Source of the DNA: Marinomonas sp. SBI8L
Lineage (GTDB): Bacteria > Pseudomonadota > Gammaproteobacteria > Pseudomonadales > Marinomonadaceae
Length of the DNA stretch: 64,000 bases
NCBI RefSeq assembly: GCF_001624705.1
Contig: NZ_JSEO01000004.1
Location: 372,001 to 436,000, forward strand
Reading direction: 5' to 3'
In this document: positions 1-8,376 of the stretch, piece after piece
Layout: every line of letters starts with the position of its first letter
Position numbering within the stretch: position 1 is the stretch's first letter
The notes under the pieces: model-generated
What the model was told of the DNA's origin: nothing
The model's input: the letters and a program-made list of their open reading frames with translations, nothing else
Databases searched by the model: none
Program-made: the position numbers and the translations under genes

Positions 1-148
1 TAGCCTATCCTAATGCAGAGCGACCTCCACCTAACTGATCACGACATGTACAGCCTCAAGGCGATGACCCTAGATCAAACTAGCACCATACTGATTGCCC
101 GCAGATAGTTTTTACTGCTGTGTAGCGTCTAATAATAAGGAGAAAGCT

Positions 149-1345
149 ATGTCTTTAGCTCACGCAAACAGAGGTGTTGTTTATCAAGGTCCAGGTGTAG
201 TGCAGGTCGACACCATTGACTTTCCAAAACTGGAAATGAATAAACGCCTATGTCAGCACGGTGTCATTCTAAAGGTTGTTACCACCAACATTTGTGGTAG
301 TGACCAACACATGGTTCGAGGTAGAACCACAGCCGAACAAGGTCTAGTACTTGGCCATGAAATCACAGGTGAAATCATTGAATGTGGCCGCGATGTTGAA
401 TTTTTAAATGTTGGCGATCTTGTTTCTGTGCCATTCAACATTGCTTGCGGTCGTTGCCGTAACTGCAAAGAAGGCCGTACTGGTATCTGCCTAAACGTAA
501 ACCCAGCGCGCCCAGGTGCTGCTTATGGTTATGTTGATATGGGTGGCTGGGTTGGCGGTCAAGCTGAGTACGTAATGGTGCCTTATGCTGACTTTAACCT
601 ACTTAAATTCCCAGATCGTGATCAAGGCATCGAAAAGATCAAAGATCTCACCCTACTCTCTGACATCCTACCGACAGGTTACCATGGTTGTGTCACCGCA
701 GGTGTAGGCCCAGGCTCTATTGTATATATCGCGGGGGCTGGCCCTGTTGGTCTTGCAGCAGCGGCTTCTGCACAGCTATTAGGTGCTGCTTGTGTCATTG
801 TAGGTGACATGATCCAAGAACGTCTAGATCAAGCACGTAGCTTTGGCTGTGAGACAATCGACCTTCGTCAAGAAGGTGAAATGGCTGATAAGATAGAACA
901 AATCACAGGCGAACGTGAAGTAGATGCTTTTGTTGACTGCGTTGGTTTTGAAGCCCACGGCTGTGGTTGTAACCATGGTAAAGAGGCACCAGCGACTGTG
1001 CTTAACTCAGCAATGGAATTAACCCGTGCCGGTGGCCAAATTGGTATCCCAGGTCTTTACGTAACGGATGATCCAGGTGCGGTAGACGAAGCAGCACGTA
1101 TTGGTGCGCTTTCTATGCGCTTTGGTTTAGGTTGGGCGAAATCTCACTCTTTCCACACAGGCCAGTGCCCAGTAATGAGTTACCACAGACAACTTATGCA
1201 AGCTATCTTGTTCGATAAGATTGATATTGCTAAAGCGGTTAACGTACAAATGATAGGTTTAGATGACGCGCCAAAAGGTTATGCAGACTTTGATGGTGGT
1301 GCGGCGAAAAAATTCGTTATCGATCCACACAGAATGGTGTCTTAA
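149..1345 (+). CDS. fdhA: Glutathione-independent formaldehyde dehydrogenase
   Basis: Zinc-dependent medium-chain dehydrogenase that oxidises formaldehyde to formate with NAD, without glutathione. The ATG at 149 follows an AAGGAGAAA ribosome site; the frame is open further upstream but without such a site. The protein is 398 aa, almost exactly the length of the Pseudomonas putida enzyme. Visible residues are catalytic zinc ligands Cys49, His70-Glu71 and Asp172, four structural-zinc cysteines at 100, 103, 106 and 114, and the nucleotide-binding GAGPVG at about 197. A strong terminator follows directly, so it is the last or only gene of its transcript. It probably detoxifies formaldehyde released by demethylation of methylated amines; that substrate source is inference. 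Confidence 0.93.
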   Translation: MSLAHANRGVVYQGPGVVQVDTIDFPKLEMNKRLCQHGVILKVVTTNICGSDQHMVRGRTTAEQGLVLGHEITGEIIECGRDVEFLNVGDLVSVPFNIACGRCRNCKEGRTGICLNVNPARPGAAYGYVDMGGWVGGQAEYVMVPYADFNLLKFPDRDQGIEKIKDLTLLSDILPTGYHGCVTAGVGPGSIVYIAGAGPVGLAAAASAQLLGAACVIVGDMIQERLDQARSFGCETIDLRQEGEMADKIEQITGEREVDAFVDCVGFEAHGCGCNHGKEAPATVLNSAMELTRAGGQIGIPGLYVTDDPGAVDEAARIGALSMRFGLGWAKSHSFHTGQCPVMSYHRQLMQAILFDKIDIAKAVNVQMIGLDDAPKGYADFDGGAAKKFVIDPHRMVS

Positions 1346-1383
1346 TTCTTTTAGCTAAAGCTATAAGGCGTTAAACGCACACA

Positions 1384-1420
1384 AAAAAGCCCAATGCTTC
1401 CTACCAGCATTGGGCTTTTT
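1384..1420 (+). terminator. Rho-independent terminator of fdhA
   Basis: Arms AAAAAGCCCAATGCT and AGCATTGGGCTTTTT are perfectly complementary around a 7-nt loop, 40 bp after the fdhA stop. The A-run and T-run on the two sides mean it could also work for the minus-strand gene beyond it. Confidence 0.9.
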
Positions 1421-1556
1421 ATATAGTATTTAAACTATTTTTCCTAGGATGCTTACCCAAGCTCCTGCTTGATTAGATCTTCTTGAATTTCTGTTAGCAT
1501 ACTAGAAAACTTTTCTAGCTTTTTAGTTTCAATGTCGAACCATGATATTTGAAAGC

Positions 1557-1844
1557 CTATTCGTAATGAATTACTCGACAACGACAAGCATCACCATAAT
1601 TAGTCACAGAAATTGATATCCAGTGGATTAAGTTTTGACGCCATTTTGCTTTAGACTTTTTACGCCCCTCTAAACGAAAAGCCTGATGCATTTGTTCAAG
1701 TGCGTTACAGCTCATCTTCAACTGGCCACCAAAACCACTAAATTCCATATTTAAGTACACATTTTTGTCTTCTCTTGTGAGAGTAAGGACAACAGGATTA
1801 CCAATATCACTGCATACCATAAAGTATCTATCAGGCCTTTTCAT
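1557..1844 (-). CDS. Hypothetical protein, possibly frameshifted at its 3' end
   Basis: A 95-aa protein with no recognised domain. The N-terminal half looks like beta strands (MKRPDRYFMVCSDIGNP, then VVLTLTREDKNVYL), followed by a basic stretch RKKSKAKWRQ. Just after the stop, a different frame on the same strand stays open to 1453 and encodes a helical, well-formed tail (ETKKLEKFSSMLTEIQEDL). The annotated frame ends in an unusual Cys/Arg-rich run (DACRCRVIHYE). One lost or gained base near 1560-1590 would join them into a protein of about 130 aa. The family is unknown. Confidence 0.5.
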   Translation of the reverse strand: MKRPDRYFMVCSDIGNPVVLTLTREDKNVYLNMEFSGFGGQLKMSCNALEQMHQAFRLEGRKKSKAKWRQNLIHWISISVTNYGDACRCRVIHYE

Positions 1845-1954
1845 CTAATCCGCACCTACCTACATTGTATAGATATGGTGCAATATCGAAACATATATAG
1901 CCAGCTAAATGGGTTAAAATTTAAAACGAGCTACGCCTCTAGCACTAGATAATT

Positions 1955-2311
1955 TTATACCGAAAAAACGATTTTGTTTTTGTCTAAATCTCTCACATAA
2001 GCTGAAAACCTTGGTCCACGATCAGCCGGCCCACCTTCGCTAGTTCCACCTAATTCAAGTGCTTTTTGATAAAGCCTAACCACTTCTTCAGTCGAGCCCA
2101 CATTTAAGCCTATCATGGTGCCATTACCATTGGTCGCAGGTTCTTCATTAAAAGGAATCGCTATGGCAAAAGCAAAGTCCGCACCTTGCCAGAATGTCAT
2201 TCTATCGGTTGCTAACACCTGATTAAGTTCTGTTTGCTCAAACAGTGAATCGTAGAAGTTGATTGCCGCTGCCATATTGTTGGTTCCAAGAACGCAATAG
2301 TCCATTTTCAT
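1955..2311 (-). CDS. VOC-family (glyoxalase/dioxygenase-fold) protein
   Basis: The longest frame starts at 2377, but the ATG at 2311 has a TAAGG site 8-9 nt upstream and gives the usual short VOC length (118 aa). The sequence follows the family pattern: a first strand DYCVLGTNNM, helix AAAINFYDSLFE, and a C-terminal FSAYVRDLDKNKIVF, which is the typical 'DPDGN' end of the fold. Such proteins bind a metal and cover glyoxalases, dioxygenases and resistance proteins, so the substrate cannot be named. It is separated from its neighbours and is likely transcribed alone. Confidence 0.75.
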   Translation of the reverse strand: MKMDYCVLGTNNMAAAINFYDSLFEQTELNQVLATDRMTFWQGADFAFAIAIPFNEEPATNGNGTMIGLNVGSTEEVVRLYQKALELGGTSEGGPADRGPRFSAYVRDLDKNKIVFSV

Positions 2312-2412
2312 TATTGAATGCCTTAACGAGTAGTGAATTAATCTTGATTTACAAAGTATGAAAATCAGTATATCCACCCCCTACTGACACCTCATGTCAG
2401 CAGTCATTCAAT

Positions 2413-3777
2413 CTAACTTTTCCAATAATCTCTCTCTTTTCGTTCACCCGTATCTGGCAACCACTTATCCATCACACAACAAGCGGTTAGGTCGCCCGTC
2501 ACATTTAAAGTGGTCCGACACATATCCAATATCCTATCTACGCCGAGTATCAAACCAATGCCTGCAGCGGGCACACCAACACTTGATAGCAGTGTCGCTA
2601 GAATAACGATACCAACACCCGGTGTACTGGGTGCGCCAATGGACGCACCTATCGTGGTTAACATGAGTAATAAGAGCTCGCTGGTTGTGATCTCTACGCC
2701 AAAAGCCTGAACTAAAAAGATTGCGGCGATGGTTTGGTACAAGGCAGTACCATCCATATTGATTGTCGCCCCTAAAGGAATCACAAACTGCCCTACTGAA
2801 GGCTTTACACCTAGAGTTTGCTCTGAAGTTTGAAGGGATAAAGGCATAACAGCGGCGGAGCTTGATGTAGAAAAAGCCAATAGTTGTACCGAACGAACGC
2901 CCTTTGAAAAGTCCCAAACTGACCTTGAAGCCACCAGCCTTATAATGATGAGGTAAAACACCCACAAAACTACCAGCCCAAAAATCACGGTCAGTACATA
3001 GATAGACATACCTAATAACGCATCTACACCTATGCGTATGGTAATTTCACATAAAAGCCCAAATACCGCCAAAGGTGCCAGTAACATGGCCCAACTCACT
3101 ACTTGCATAGCAATGGCTTGAACACTGTCTAAAGCTTGTAGCAGTACTTTGGATTTTTTCGGTGGCAAGGCTACCAGCGCAACGCCCATTATCATGGCGT
3201 ACACCACAAGTTGAAGCATACTTTTATCTAAAGTCGCTTTTGTCATATTCGTGGGGATGAGAGCGCTAATTTTATCAGGCACTGAGGAACTTTCTAATCT
3301 AGCAATGGGCTCTACTGCATCTTTATCAGCAAGTATTTCACTACTTATTTTCTGACCCTGCATTTGACTCTGCATGTATTGCCCAGGCTCAATCCATAAT
3401 ACTAAGCTCGCACCAATGATGACGGCAACAGTGGTTGTGGTCACAAAATAGGGGAAAATTCTTAAACCAATTTTTTTAAGATATTCAGGGTCACCCGCTG
3501 TGGCTATGCCTAACATGATTGAGCTCAGAACAAGTGGTACTACCACCATTTGAATCAAAGCGAGGAAAACAGTACCCGGCAATTTTACCCACTGAGCAAT
3601 GACAGTCGCTGTGTCTGCTTCTACCAAGCCACCGCCTGTTGGCGATAACATTAAACCTAAAGTCACACCTAAAATAAGTGCCACAATAATTTGCATCCAT
3701 AACTGACTTTTAAGCAACATCGAAATTTGCTTAAGCTGATTATCAAAAGGTTGGTACCAAGGGGCTAAAGAAGTCAT
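2413..3777 (-). CDS. DAACS-family sodium/proton:dicarboxylate or amino acid symporter
   Basis: Inner-membrane secondary transporter of the glutamate/dicarboxylate:cation symporter family, 454 aa with about eight hydrophobic segments and two re-entrant loops. Signature motifs are the serine-rich tip SSSAAVMP (about 306-313), the cation-binding NMDGT (340-344), the second hairpin GAPSTPGVG (about 381-389) and DMCRT/NVTGD (418-429) in the last helix, where the substrate binds. The region around 125-180 carries an acidic extracytoplasmic insertion. The start at 3777 is the longest; Met20 at 3720 would suit family length equally well. Substrate (glutamate, aspartate or C4-dicarboxylate) is not decided by the sequence. 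Confidence 0.9.
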   Translation of the reverse strand: MTSLAPWYQPFDNQLKQISMLLKSQLWMQIIVALILGVTLGLMLSPTGGGLVEADTATVIAQWVKLPGTVFLALIQMVVVPLVLSSIMLGIATAGDPEYLKKIGLRIFPYFVTTTTVAVIIGASLVLWIEPGQYMQSQMQGQKISSEILADKDAVEPIARLESSSVPDKISALIPTNMTKATLDKSMLQLVVYAMIMGVALVALPPKKSKVLLQALDSVQAIAMQVVSWAMLLAPLAVFGLLCEITIRIGVDALLGMSIYVLTVIFGLVVLWVFYLIIIRLVASRSVWDFSKGVRSVQLLAFSTSSSAAVMPLSLQTSEQTLGVKPSVGQFVIPLGATINMDGTALYQTIAAIFLVQAFGVEITTSELLLLMLTTIGASIGAPSTPGVGIVILATLLSSVGVPAAGIGLILGVDRILDMCRTTLNVTGDLTACCVMDKWLPDTGERKERDYWKS

Positions 3778-3997
3778 ATTCGTAAAAACTCATCCATAAT
3801 TAATCTGGCTTATTCTGAGTTTTTAGCGAGTATGTTCAAGCAATTAAAGGGCAGAACAAGGCACAGATCAACCTTGGAGAGCTAAGTTTACATATCTCCC
3901 ATATCGGAGCAAAAAACTAAGCTTGGTTCACTCTAAATAAAAGAAAACAATGTAAATAAAAGAAACTAAAAGTAGAGATACAGGCTCTATCTCTACT

Positions 3998-4261
3998 TCA
4001 GAAATTAAAAATGAAGGATGAATAATTAGAAAAAATAAAACGCTTTTTAGGCTGAATATAAGCAGAAATATCAATATTGCCGTAGGAAAAAATAGGCTCA
4101 ATAATTCGAATATCTTTCTTAGAAAGAGAGCCTCGACGTATTTTATCTAACATTGCCATACGCTCTTTTGTTGCTTGTGCGAATCCACATTCAACAGCAA
4201 ATTCTTCTTCATACTTCATCGCGAGTGTTTCGTATAATTTAGCCAGCTCATCATTACTCAT
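3998..4261 (-). CDS. Hypothetical small protein
   Basis: An 87-aa, strongly charged N-terminal helix (NDELAKLYETLAMKYEEEFA), a central basic patch (DKIRRGSLSKKD) and an aromatic C-terminus (FIFSNYSSFIFNF). An AAGGGAC site lies about 9 nt before the ATG, which supports translation. No family recognised. It stands alone, with about 200 bp of AT-rich intergenic DNA on each side. Confidence 0.5.
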   Translation of the reverse strand: MSNDELAKLYETLAMKYEEEFAVECGFAQATKERMAMLDKIRRGSLSKKDIRIIEPIFSYGNIDISAYIQPKKRFIFSNYSSFIFNF

Positions 4262-4466
4262 TCATAATGTCCCTTTGTCGTTTTAGCCACTTCTTAGCTG
4301 TAATCAAATTAAAGATTTACCTGATTAAAAGTTGGCGAGTGATTTAAGCTATGGAGGGAAAACTTACTCTGATTGAAGGTGGTCTAAGTTGATGTAAATC
4401 TATCAATTAGCAGTTTATATAATCACTACACATTTCAAACACTGTTCTATGTGCTTTCACACCGAT

Positions 4467-4871
4467 TTAGCTCCCAGCAAGCGCCATTAACCAGACACTC
4501 CAACTAAGTGCATGGATACCACCAGCCAAACTTGACCACCCCCATAGAGCAACCGAGCGATCTGATGTCTTTATTAAACTTAGAAAGAGAAAGACGAGTG
4601 GAAGAATAAGGTTACTCAATAAGAGTAAAGGAGGAATCACCACGCCAATCTGCGGCCCTAGGCTTTTTAACATCACAGTACTGGCAATTAAACTAAGCAA
4701 TAGAAAAGTATAAAAAGGGAGAGATTCTTTTTTTCGAGCATTTTCATGTTTTTTATTAATACGAACATAAATCGCTAAACAGATAAGGTAACAAGGCAAA
4801 ATCAGTAGCGGCAGATATAGCACAACACTAGAAAACAATAGAAAGTCTGGTAATAAATTCCATAGATTCAT
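4467..4871 (-). CDS. Small integral membrane protein, unknown function
   Basis: A 134-aa, very hydrophobic protein with four predicted membrane segments (about 8-38, 50-70, 74-98 and 108-132) and one basic cytoplasmic loop (NKKHENARKKES). No catalytic motif is visible and the family is not recognised. It starts 4 bp after the stop of the ICMT-like methyltransferase gene upstream, so the two are co-transcribed and probably translationally coupled. A shared membrane role is inference from this coupling. Confidence 0.6.
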   Translation of the reverse strand: MNLWNLLPDFLLFSSVVLYLPLLILPCYLICLAIYVRINKKHENARKKESLPFYTFLLLSLIASTVMLKSLGPQIGVVIPPLLLLSNLILPLVFLFLSLIKTSDRSVALWGWSSLAGGIHALSWSVWLMALAGS

Positions 4872-4875
4872 AAGC

Positions 4876-5349
4876 TTAACACCAGCGCCTAACTTGAGTT
4901 CGATACTCTAACACCTCATTACCAAACAAGGTTTCAAGTGCTCGTTCTTCTGGCTCAATTTGAAAACGTGACATATATAAAACAAAAAATGGCGTAAGCG
5001 CCAAAGCACCAAAATGGGCTAAGAAACCACTCCATGCAATCACACAAAGCAGCATACCTAAATACATAGGGTTACGGGTATATTGATAGATACCAGAAGT
5101 CACTAATGAAGAGGCTGATTCAGGCTTAGTTGGATTAACCGTGGTACTAGCGTCTTTGAAAGCTTTCACTCCCAGAAGAGCAATCAGGCTCCCAGCAATA
5201 ATGCCAAACAACAGGATAGAAAATCGCACGATAAAACCCAAATCCAGCTGTAAGAAAGACAAGACACCTAATTGGCTAACGCCCCACATAAGCAAAGCAA
5301 AAGCCAAGACAAGCAAAACAGGCGGTAGCTTTAACTCAAGAAATGACAT
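4876..5349 (-). CDS. Isoprenylcysteine carboxyl methyltransferase-family protein
   Basis: A 157-aa membrane protein of the ICMT/phospholipid methyltransferase fold. It has three to four hydrophobic segments and the family core: YQYTRNPMYLGMLL (about 89-103), which supplies the RNPxY SAM-binding motif, then RFQIEPEERALETLFG and the tail EYRTQVRRW. Bacterial members methylate small or lipid substrates that are mostly unknown, since bacteria lack prenylated CaaX proteins. An AAGGAGAT site precedes the ATG at 5349. The next gene starts 4 bp downstream in the same operon. Confidence 0.82.
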   Translation of the reverse strand: MSFLELKLPPVLLVLAFALLMWGVSQLGVLSFLQLDLGFIVRFSILLFGIIAGSLIALLGVKAFKDASTTVNPTKPESASSLVTSGIYQYTRNPMYLGMLLCVIAWSGFLAHFGALALTPFFVLYMSRFQIEPEERALETLFGNEVLEYRTQVRRWC

Positions 5350-5507
5350 GAAATCTCCTTTTCAATGATTTGTGATAAAAGTACTAATTCTTTCATTTAT
5401 AAAACAGTGCAGACCAACTTGTAAGCCTATCGTTTGATTGTCAGCTAGCGCTAGTATCTTTAAAATAATCATACTTCAGTTAATAACATTCAACCAAGGA
5501 TAGGTTC

Positions 5508-6788
5508 GTGAGTTCAGACACTAGCACCCCTTCTAAACCTAATTTGCATCAAAGTACTTCTAGCGCTAACAAAGGAACTCTTAGCCAAGAGGTTAATAAA
5601 AAGCAAGTCTCAACTCAATGGTTAACCATTTTCATATTATGGTTAGCCGGTGTGTACGCTGCAATGCAATTTGCCAAGTTCTCCACCTCATACGATATGC
5701 TATTACTGCATTATCAAACTAGCACGACAACCATAAGTATGGCTTTATCTTCGGTTGGTATTATGGGGCTTATATTTGGCACCATAGCAGGCGTTTTAAG
5801 TGGCAAGTTAGGCCATAAGCAAGTGCTGTTAGCGAGCTTACTCCTTGGCGGTATTCTATCTTTTACTCAGTCACTTTTACCTAGTATTGAGTTTTTGCTA
5901 TTCACTCGTATTTTAGAAGGCTTCTCTCATTTAGGAGTCGTTGTTGCCGCTCCAACCTTGATGATCAGCCTGAGTGAGCCAAGACATCAAGCAATTACTA
6001 TGGGCGTATGGGGAACTTTTTTTGGGGTGGCATTTGCCTTGATGGGCTGGATAGGGACTCAAATTTTAGCCGAAGGCGGACTAGCTCAGTTATATCAATT
6101 CCACTCAGTATTATGCTTACCTATTTTTATTTATTTAACGTTTTCTTTAACTTCAAAGAAAAGCGTCCAAGTACAAAATCAATTGTCCCATAAAGCAATT
6201 TTATTCGGTTTTTTTCACGACTTAATAAAGCTTTATCAAAATATGAGAACCCTATTACCAGGACTAGTCTTTCTATTTCACACAGGGATGTTTGTTGCCC
6301 TTTTAACCTTCGTTCCTAGAATTAGTCATGATGAGAGTATTAAAAATCAGCTTTTTATACTTTTACCACTCATCAGTATTGGCGGTACTTTTTTAGCGGG
6401 CATTCTCGCTCAATACTATATCGCCCCTCAAAAGTTAGGCAGCTTTGCTTATATCGGCGTTGCGGTGTTTACTGGACTAACCTTTTACAATATCGATATT
6501 CCAAATTTATTTTTAATATTCGCCTCTTGTTTATTAGTTTTTTCAGGCCTTATAGCAGGGTCATCTTTTGCTATGGTGCCTTATCTTGCCAGAACACCTA
6601 ATGACCAAGCCCAAAGTAATGGAGCTATTGCTCAACTAGGGAACCTAGGGGCAAGTATGGGTCCACCCGCTTTTGCTTTTATGCTGGCACACTATTCTAA
6701 TCAAGGTATGTTAATGCTTATCTTATTGTTATGTGCTTGCGGTCTAGGTATTACATTACTGGCTAACTACTATCAACCCAAAGATTAA
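5508..6788 (+). CDS. MFS transporter
   Basis: Major facilitator superfamily permease, 426 aa. It starts at a GTG with AAGGA 7 nt upstream (5496-5500). After a polar, Ser/Thr/Lys-rich N-terminal tail of about 38 residues come 12 hydrophobic segments. The loop between helices 2 and 3 has the MFS motif A remnant GVLSGKLGHKQ (about 98-108), and helix 4 carries TRILEGFSHLG. The central cytoplasmic loop lies near residues 220-240. Substrate unknown; the layout suits a small-molecule exporter or an organic-acid porter. Divergent from the ICMT-like operon with 158 bp between, likely holding both promoters. Confidence 0.82.
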   Translation: MSSDTSTPSKPNLHQSTSSANKGTLSQEVNKKQVSTQWLTIFILWLAGVYAAMQFAKFSTSYDMLLLHYQTSTTTISMALSSVGIMGLIFGTIAGVLSGKLGHKQVLLASLLLGGILSFTQSLLPSIEFLLFTRILEGFSHLGVVVAAPTLMISLSEPRHQAITMGVWGTFFGVAFALMGWIGTQILAEGGLAQLYQFHSVLCLPIFIYLTFSLTSKKSVQVQNQLSHKAILFGFFHDLIKLYQNMRTLLPGLVFLFHTGMFVALLTFVPRISHDESIKNQLFILLPLISIGGTFLAGILAQYYIAPQKLGSFAYIGVAVFTGLTFYNIDIPNLFLIFASCLLVFSGLIAGSSFAMVPYLARTPNDQAQSNGAIAQLGNLGASMGPPAFAFMLAHYSNQGMLMLILLLCACGLGITLLANYYQPKD

Positions 6789-6806
6789 CTCTATCTTGTT
6801 AGCACT

Positions 6807-7541
6807 CTAGTTACTGGCTTCGTAATGTTTTTTCACCAACTTAGCAAGAGTGCCTGTGGCCTGTAGCTTTTCAACGGCAGCTATGAGTTTAGGAATCTCA
6901 GATTTGAATTCGGATTGCTTAGACATATGCAACCACTGCTGCCTTACACCCAGTACATGGAAGCCATTGCGATCTAAATAGTTAGACTGGTTACTTTGCT
7001 CTAACTGATATTTAATCGCTTTATAACTACCTGCTAAGGCATCTATTCTACCTACTAGAAGCATAGTTACTGCTTGCTCATAATCATTCAGTTCGTTGAT
7101 GTTGAGTTGGGCATCTTTATCAAAACGATTATCTAATTTAGTCGAACGTGTTTTACCTATTTCAAGGCTGACAAGGTCTTCATAATATCGAACATTAATG
7201 CCCTTAGCGCCAACCACTATGGTTTTAAGTTCTCTTATTAGGCCAACTTTGATTACCTTTTCATCTCGGCTAGGTGATGCGAAACCCACAACAAGATCAT
7301 GTCGTCCGACTTCTAAACCCAACCAGACTCTGGCAAAAGGCATAAGTTCTTTTTCTATGCAAAGGCCGGACTCTCGGCTAATTTCTTCAAGAAAATCCCA
7401 ATGGACACCAGTAGCATTACCTTGGGAGTCCAAATAACCAATTGGTTTATTCTCTATTACACCCGCGCTTAGACAATTGGCTTGAGCCATAGAAGGAAGA
7501 GATAAGAAAGCTGTGAAAAGCAATAAAGAAGAGAGTTTCAC
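6807..7541 (-). CDS. Periplasmic solute-binding protein, family 3-like
   Basis: A 244-aa exported protein. The GTG start at 7541 has GAGG 7 nt upstream. A clear signal peptide (MKLSSLLLFTAFLSLPSMAQA) is followed by a type-2 periplasmic binding fold: the strand ENKPIGYLDSQGNATGVHWD, the helix FLEEISRESGL, DLVVGFASPSRDEK and the closing VEKLQATGTLAKLVKKHYE typical of amino-acid binding proteins. No ABC permease or ATPase gene is adjacent, so it may be an orphan receptor or a sensor-like protein rather than a transporter subunit. Confidence 0.75.
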   Translation of the reverse strand: MKLSSLLLFTAFLSLPSMAQANCLSAGVIENKPIGYLDSQGNATGVHWDFLEEISRESGLCIEKELMPFARVWLGLEVGRHDLVVGFASPSRDEKVIKVGLIRELKTIVVGAKGINVRYYEDLVSLEIGKTRSTKLDNRFDKDAQLNINELNDYEQAVTMLLVGRIDALAGSYKAIKYQLEQSNQSNYLDRNGFHVLGVRQQWLHMSKQSEFKSEIPKLIAAVEKLQATGTLAKLVKKHYEASN

Positions 7542-7689
7542 TAAAAGGCCTCAAGAATAAACAAATCTAATTACTTAAACCAACCAATATTCGGCAGGCT
7601 TTTAATAATGGCCTTTCCTTAGCACAATCGGCTAAATGTGTTTGCACGAATTATCGCGTAGCATTTTAACACCTAATCTCTTTAAGATA

Positions 7690-8376
7690 TCAAAATCGTA
7701 CTAGTTTTCCTCCTTTTTGTATTAGATCTTTAAGATTACAGTCTGCACCAGCATGATGAAGCTGAGCTAAAAGGAGTTCGGCTGTCGCTTGGGCATCCCC
7801 AAGCGCATCATGACCTTGATAATCAGGTAGTCCATATCGCTTACGACACTCCCCTAAACGAAAAGCATCATTTGAGAGCATAGCTTGTTTTCGCCCTTGC
7901 ACTTCCCTTTCCATCGCCAAGGTGTCTAACATGACCAAGGTAAGAGGTTTTAACTTATGAGCACGCCAAAGGGTATCAAGAAATGCTTTTTCTATGGGTG
8001 CATGATGTACAACCAAGACCTTATCTAATAACAATTGCCTTAGATAGCGCATAGCAACACTGGGATTACGGCCGAGCTCGGCAATATCCTGGTCGGTAAT
8101 CATATGTATGGCGATTGTTTTCTCATCGATTGGGCCATTATCAAGCAAAATATGACGAGCGCTCGCGAGCTTTATCGCCCCATTTTTAATCAGCACCCAA
8201 CCTAGGCTGATAGCTCTATCTTGACCCCCATCTAGCCCTGTGGTTTCCATATCCAATACTAGATACTCATGCTCTATCCAAGGTTTTTTATAGGCTTTGT
8301 TTGGTCTTAGGCTTTGCCCAAACCTAAGCTTCCATTCTTCCTTGGTTTGGCGTAAATGCTTTAACAGGCTCGCCAT
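7690..8376 (-). CDS. DEDDh 3'-5' exonuclease (DNA polymerase III epsilon-like)
   Basis: A 228-aa exonuclease of the DnaQ-like superfamily. The four acidic residues and the histidine are in place: LDMETTGLD (ExoI), a central LVVHHAPIEKAFLD (ExoII) and GHDALGDAQATAELLL (ExoIII, DEDDh type). It removes nucleotides from 3' ends using two metal ions; whether DNA or RNA is its target is open. Its ATG overlaps the stop of the preceding cNMP/CBS/nucleotidyltransferase gene by one base (TAATG), which points to translational coupling and a joint function. Confidence 0.85.
   Translation of the reverse strand: MASLLKHLRQTKEEWKLRFGQSLRPNKAYKKPWIEHEYLVLDMETTGLDGGQDRAISLGWVLIKNGAIKLASARHILLDNGPIDEKTIAIHMITDQDIAELGRNPSVAMRYLRQLLLDKVLVVHHAPIEKAFLDTLWRAHKLKPLTLVMLDTLAMEREVQGRKQAMLSNDAFRLGECRKRYGLPDYQGHDALGDAQATAELLLAQLHHAGADCNLKDLIQKGGKLVRF

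Noticed and set aside
13-108. 31-codon frame before fdhA
   Set aside because: No ribosome site and no recognisable similarity; the first bases may include the end of a gene cut off by the window, but this cannot be decided.
2394-2965. Several frames overlapping the DAACS symporter gene
   Set aside because: They lie in other frames of a clear membrane transporter and lack ribosome sites.
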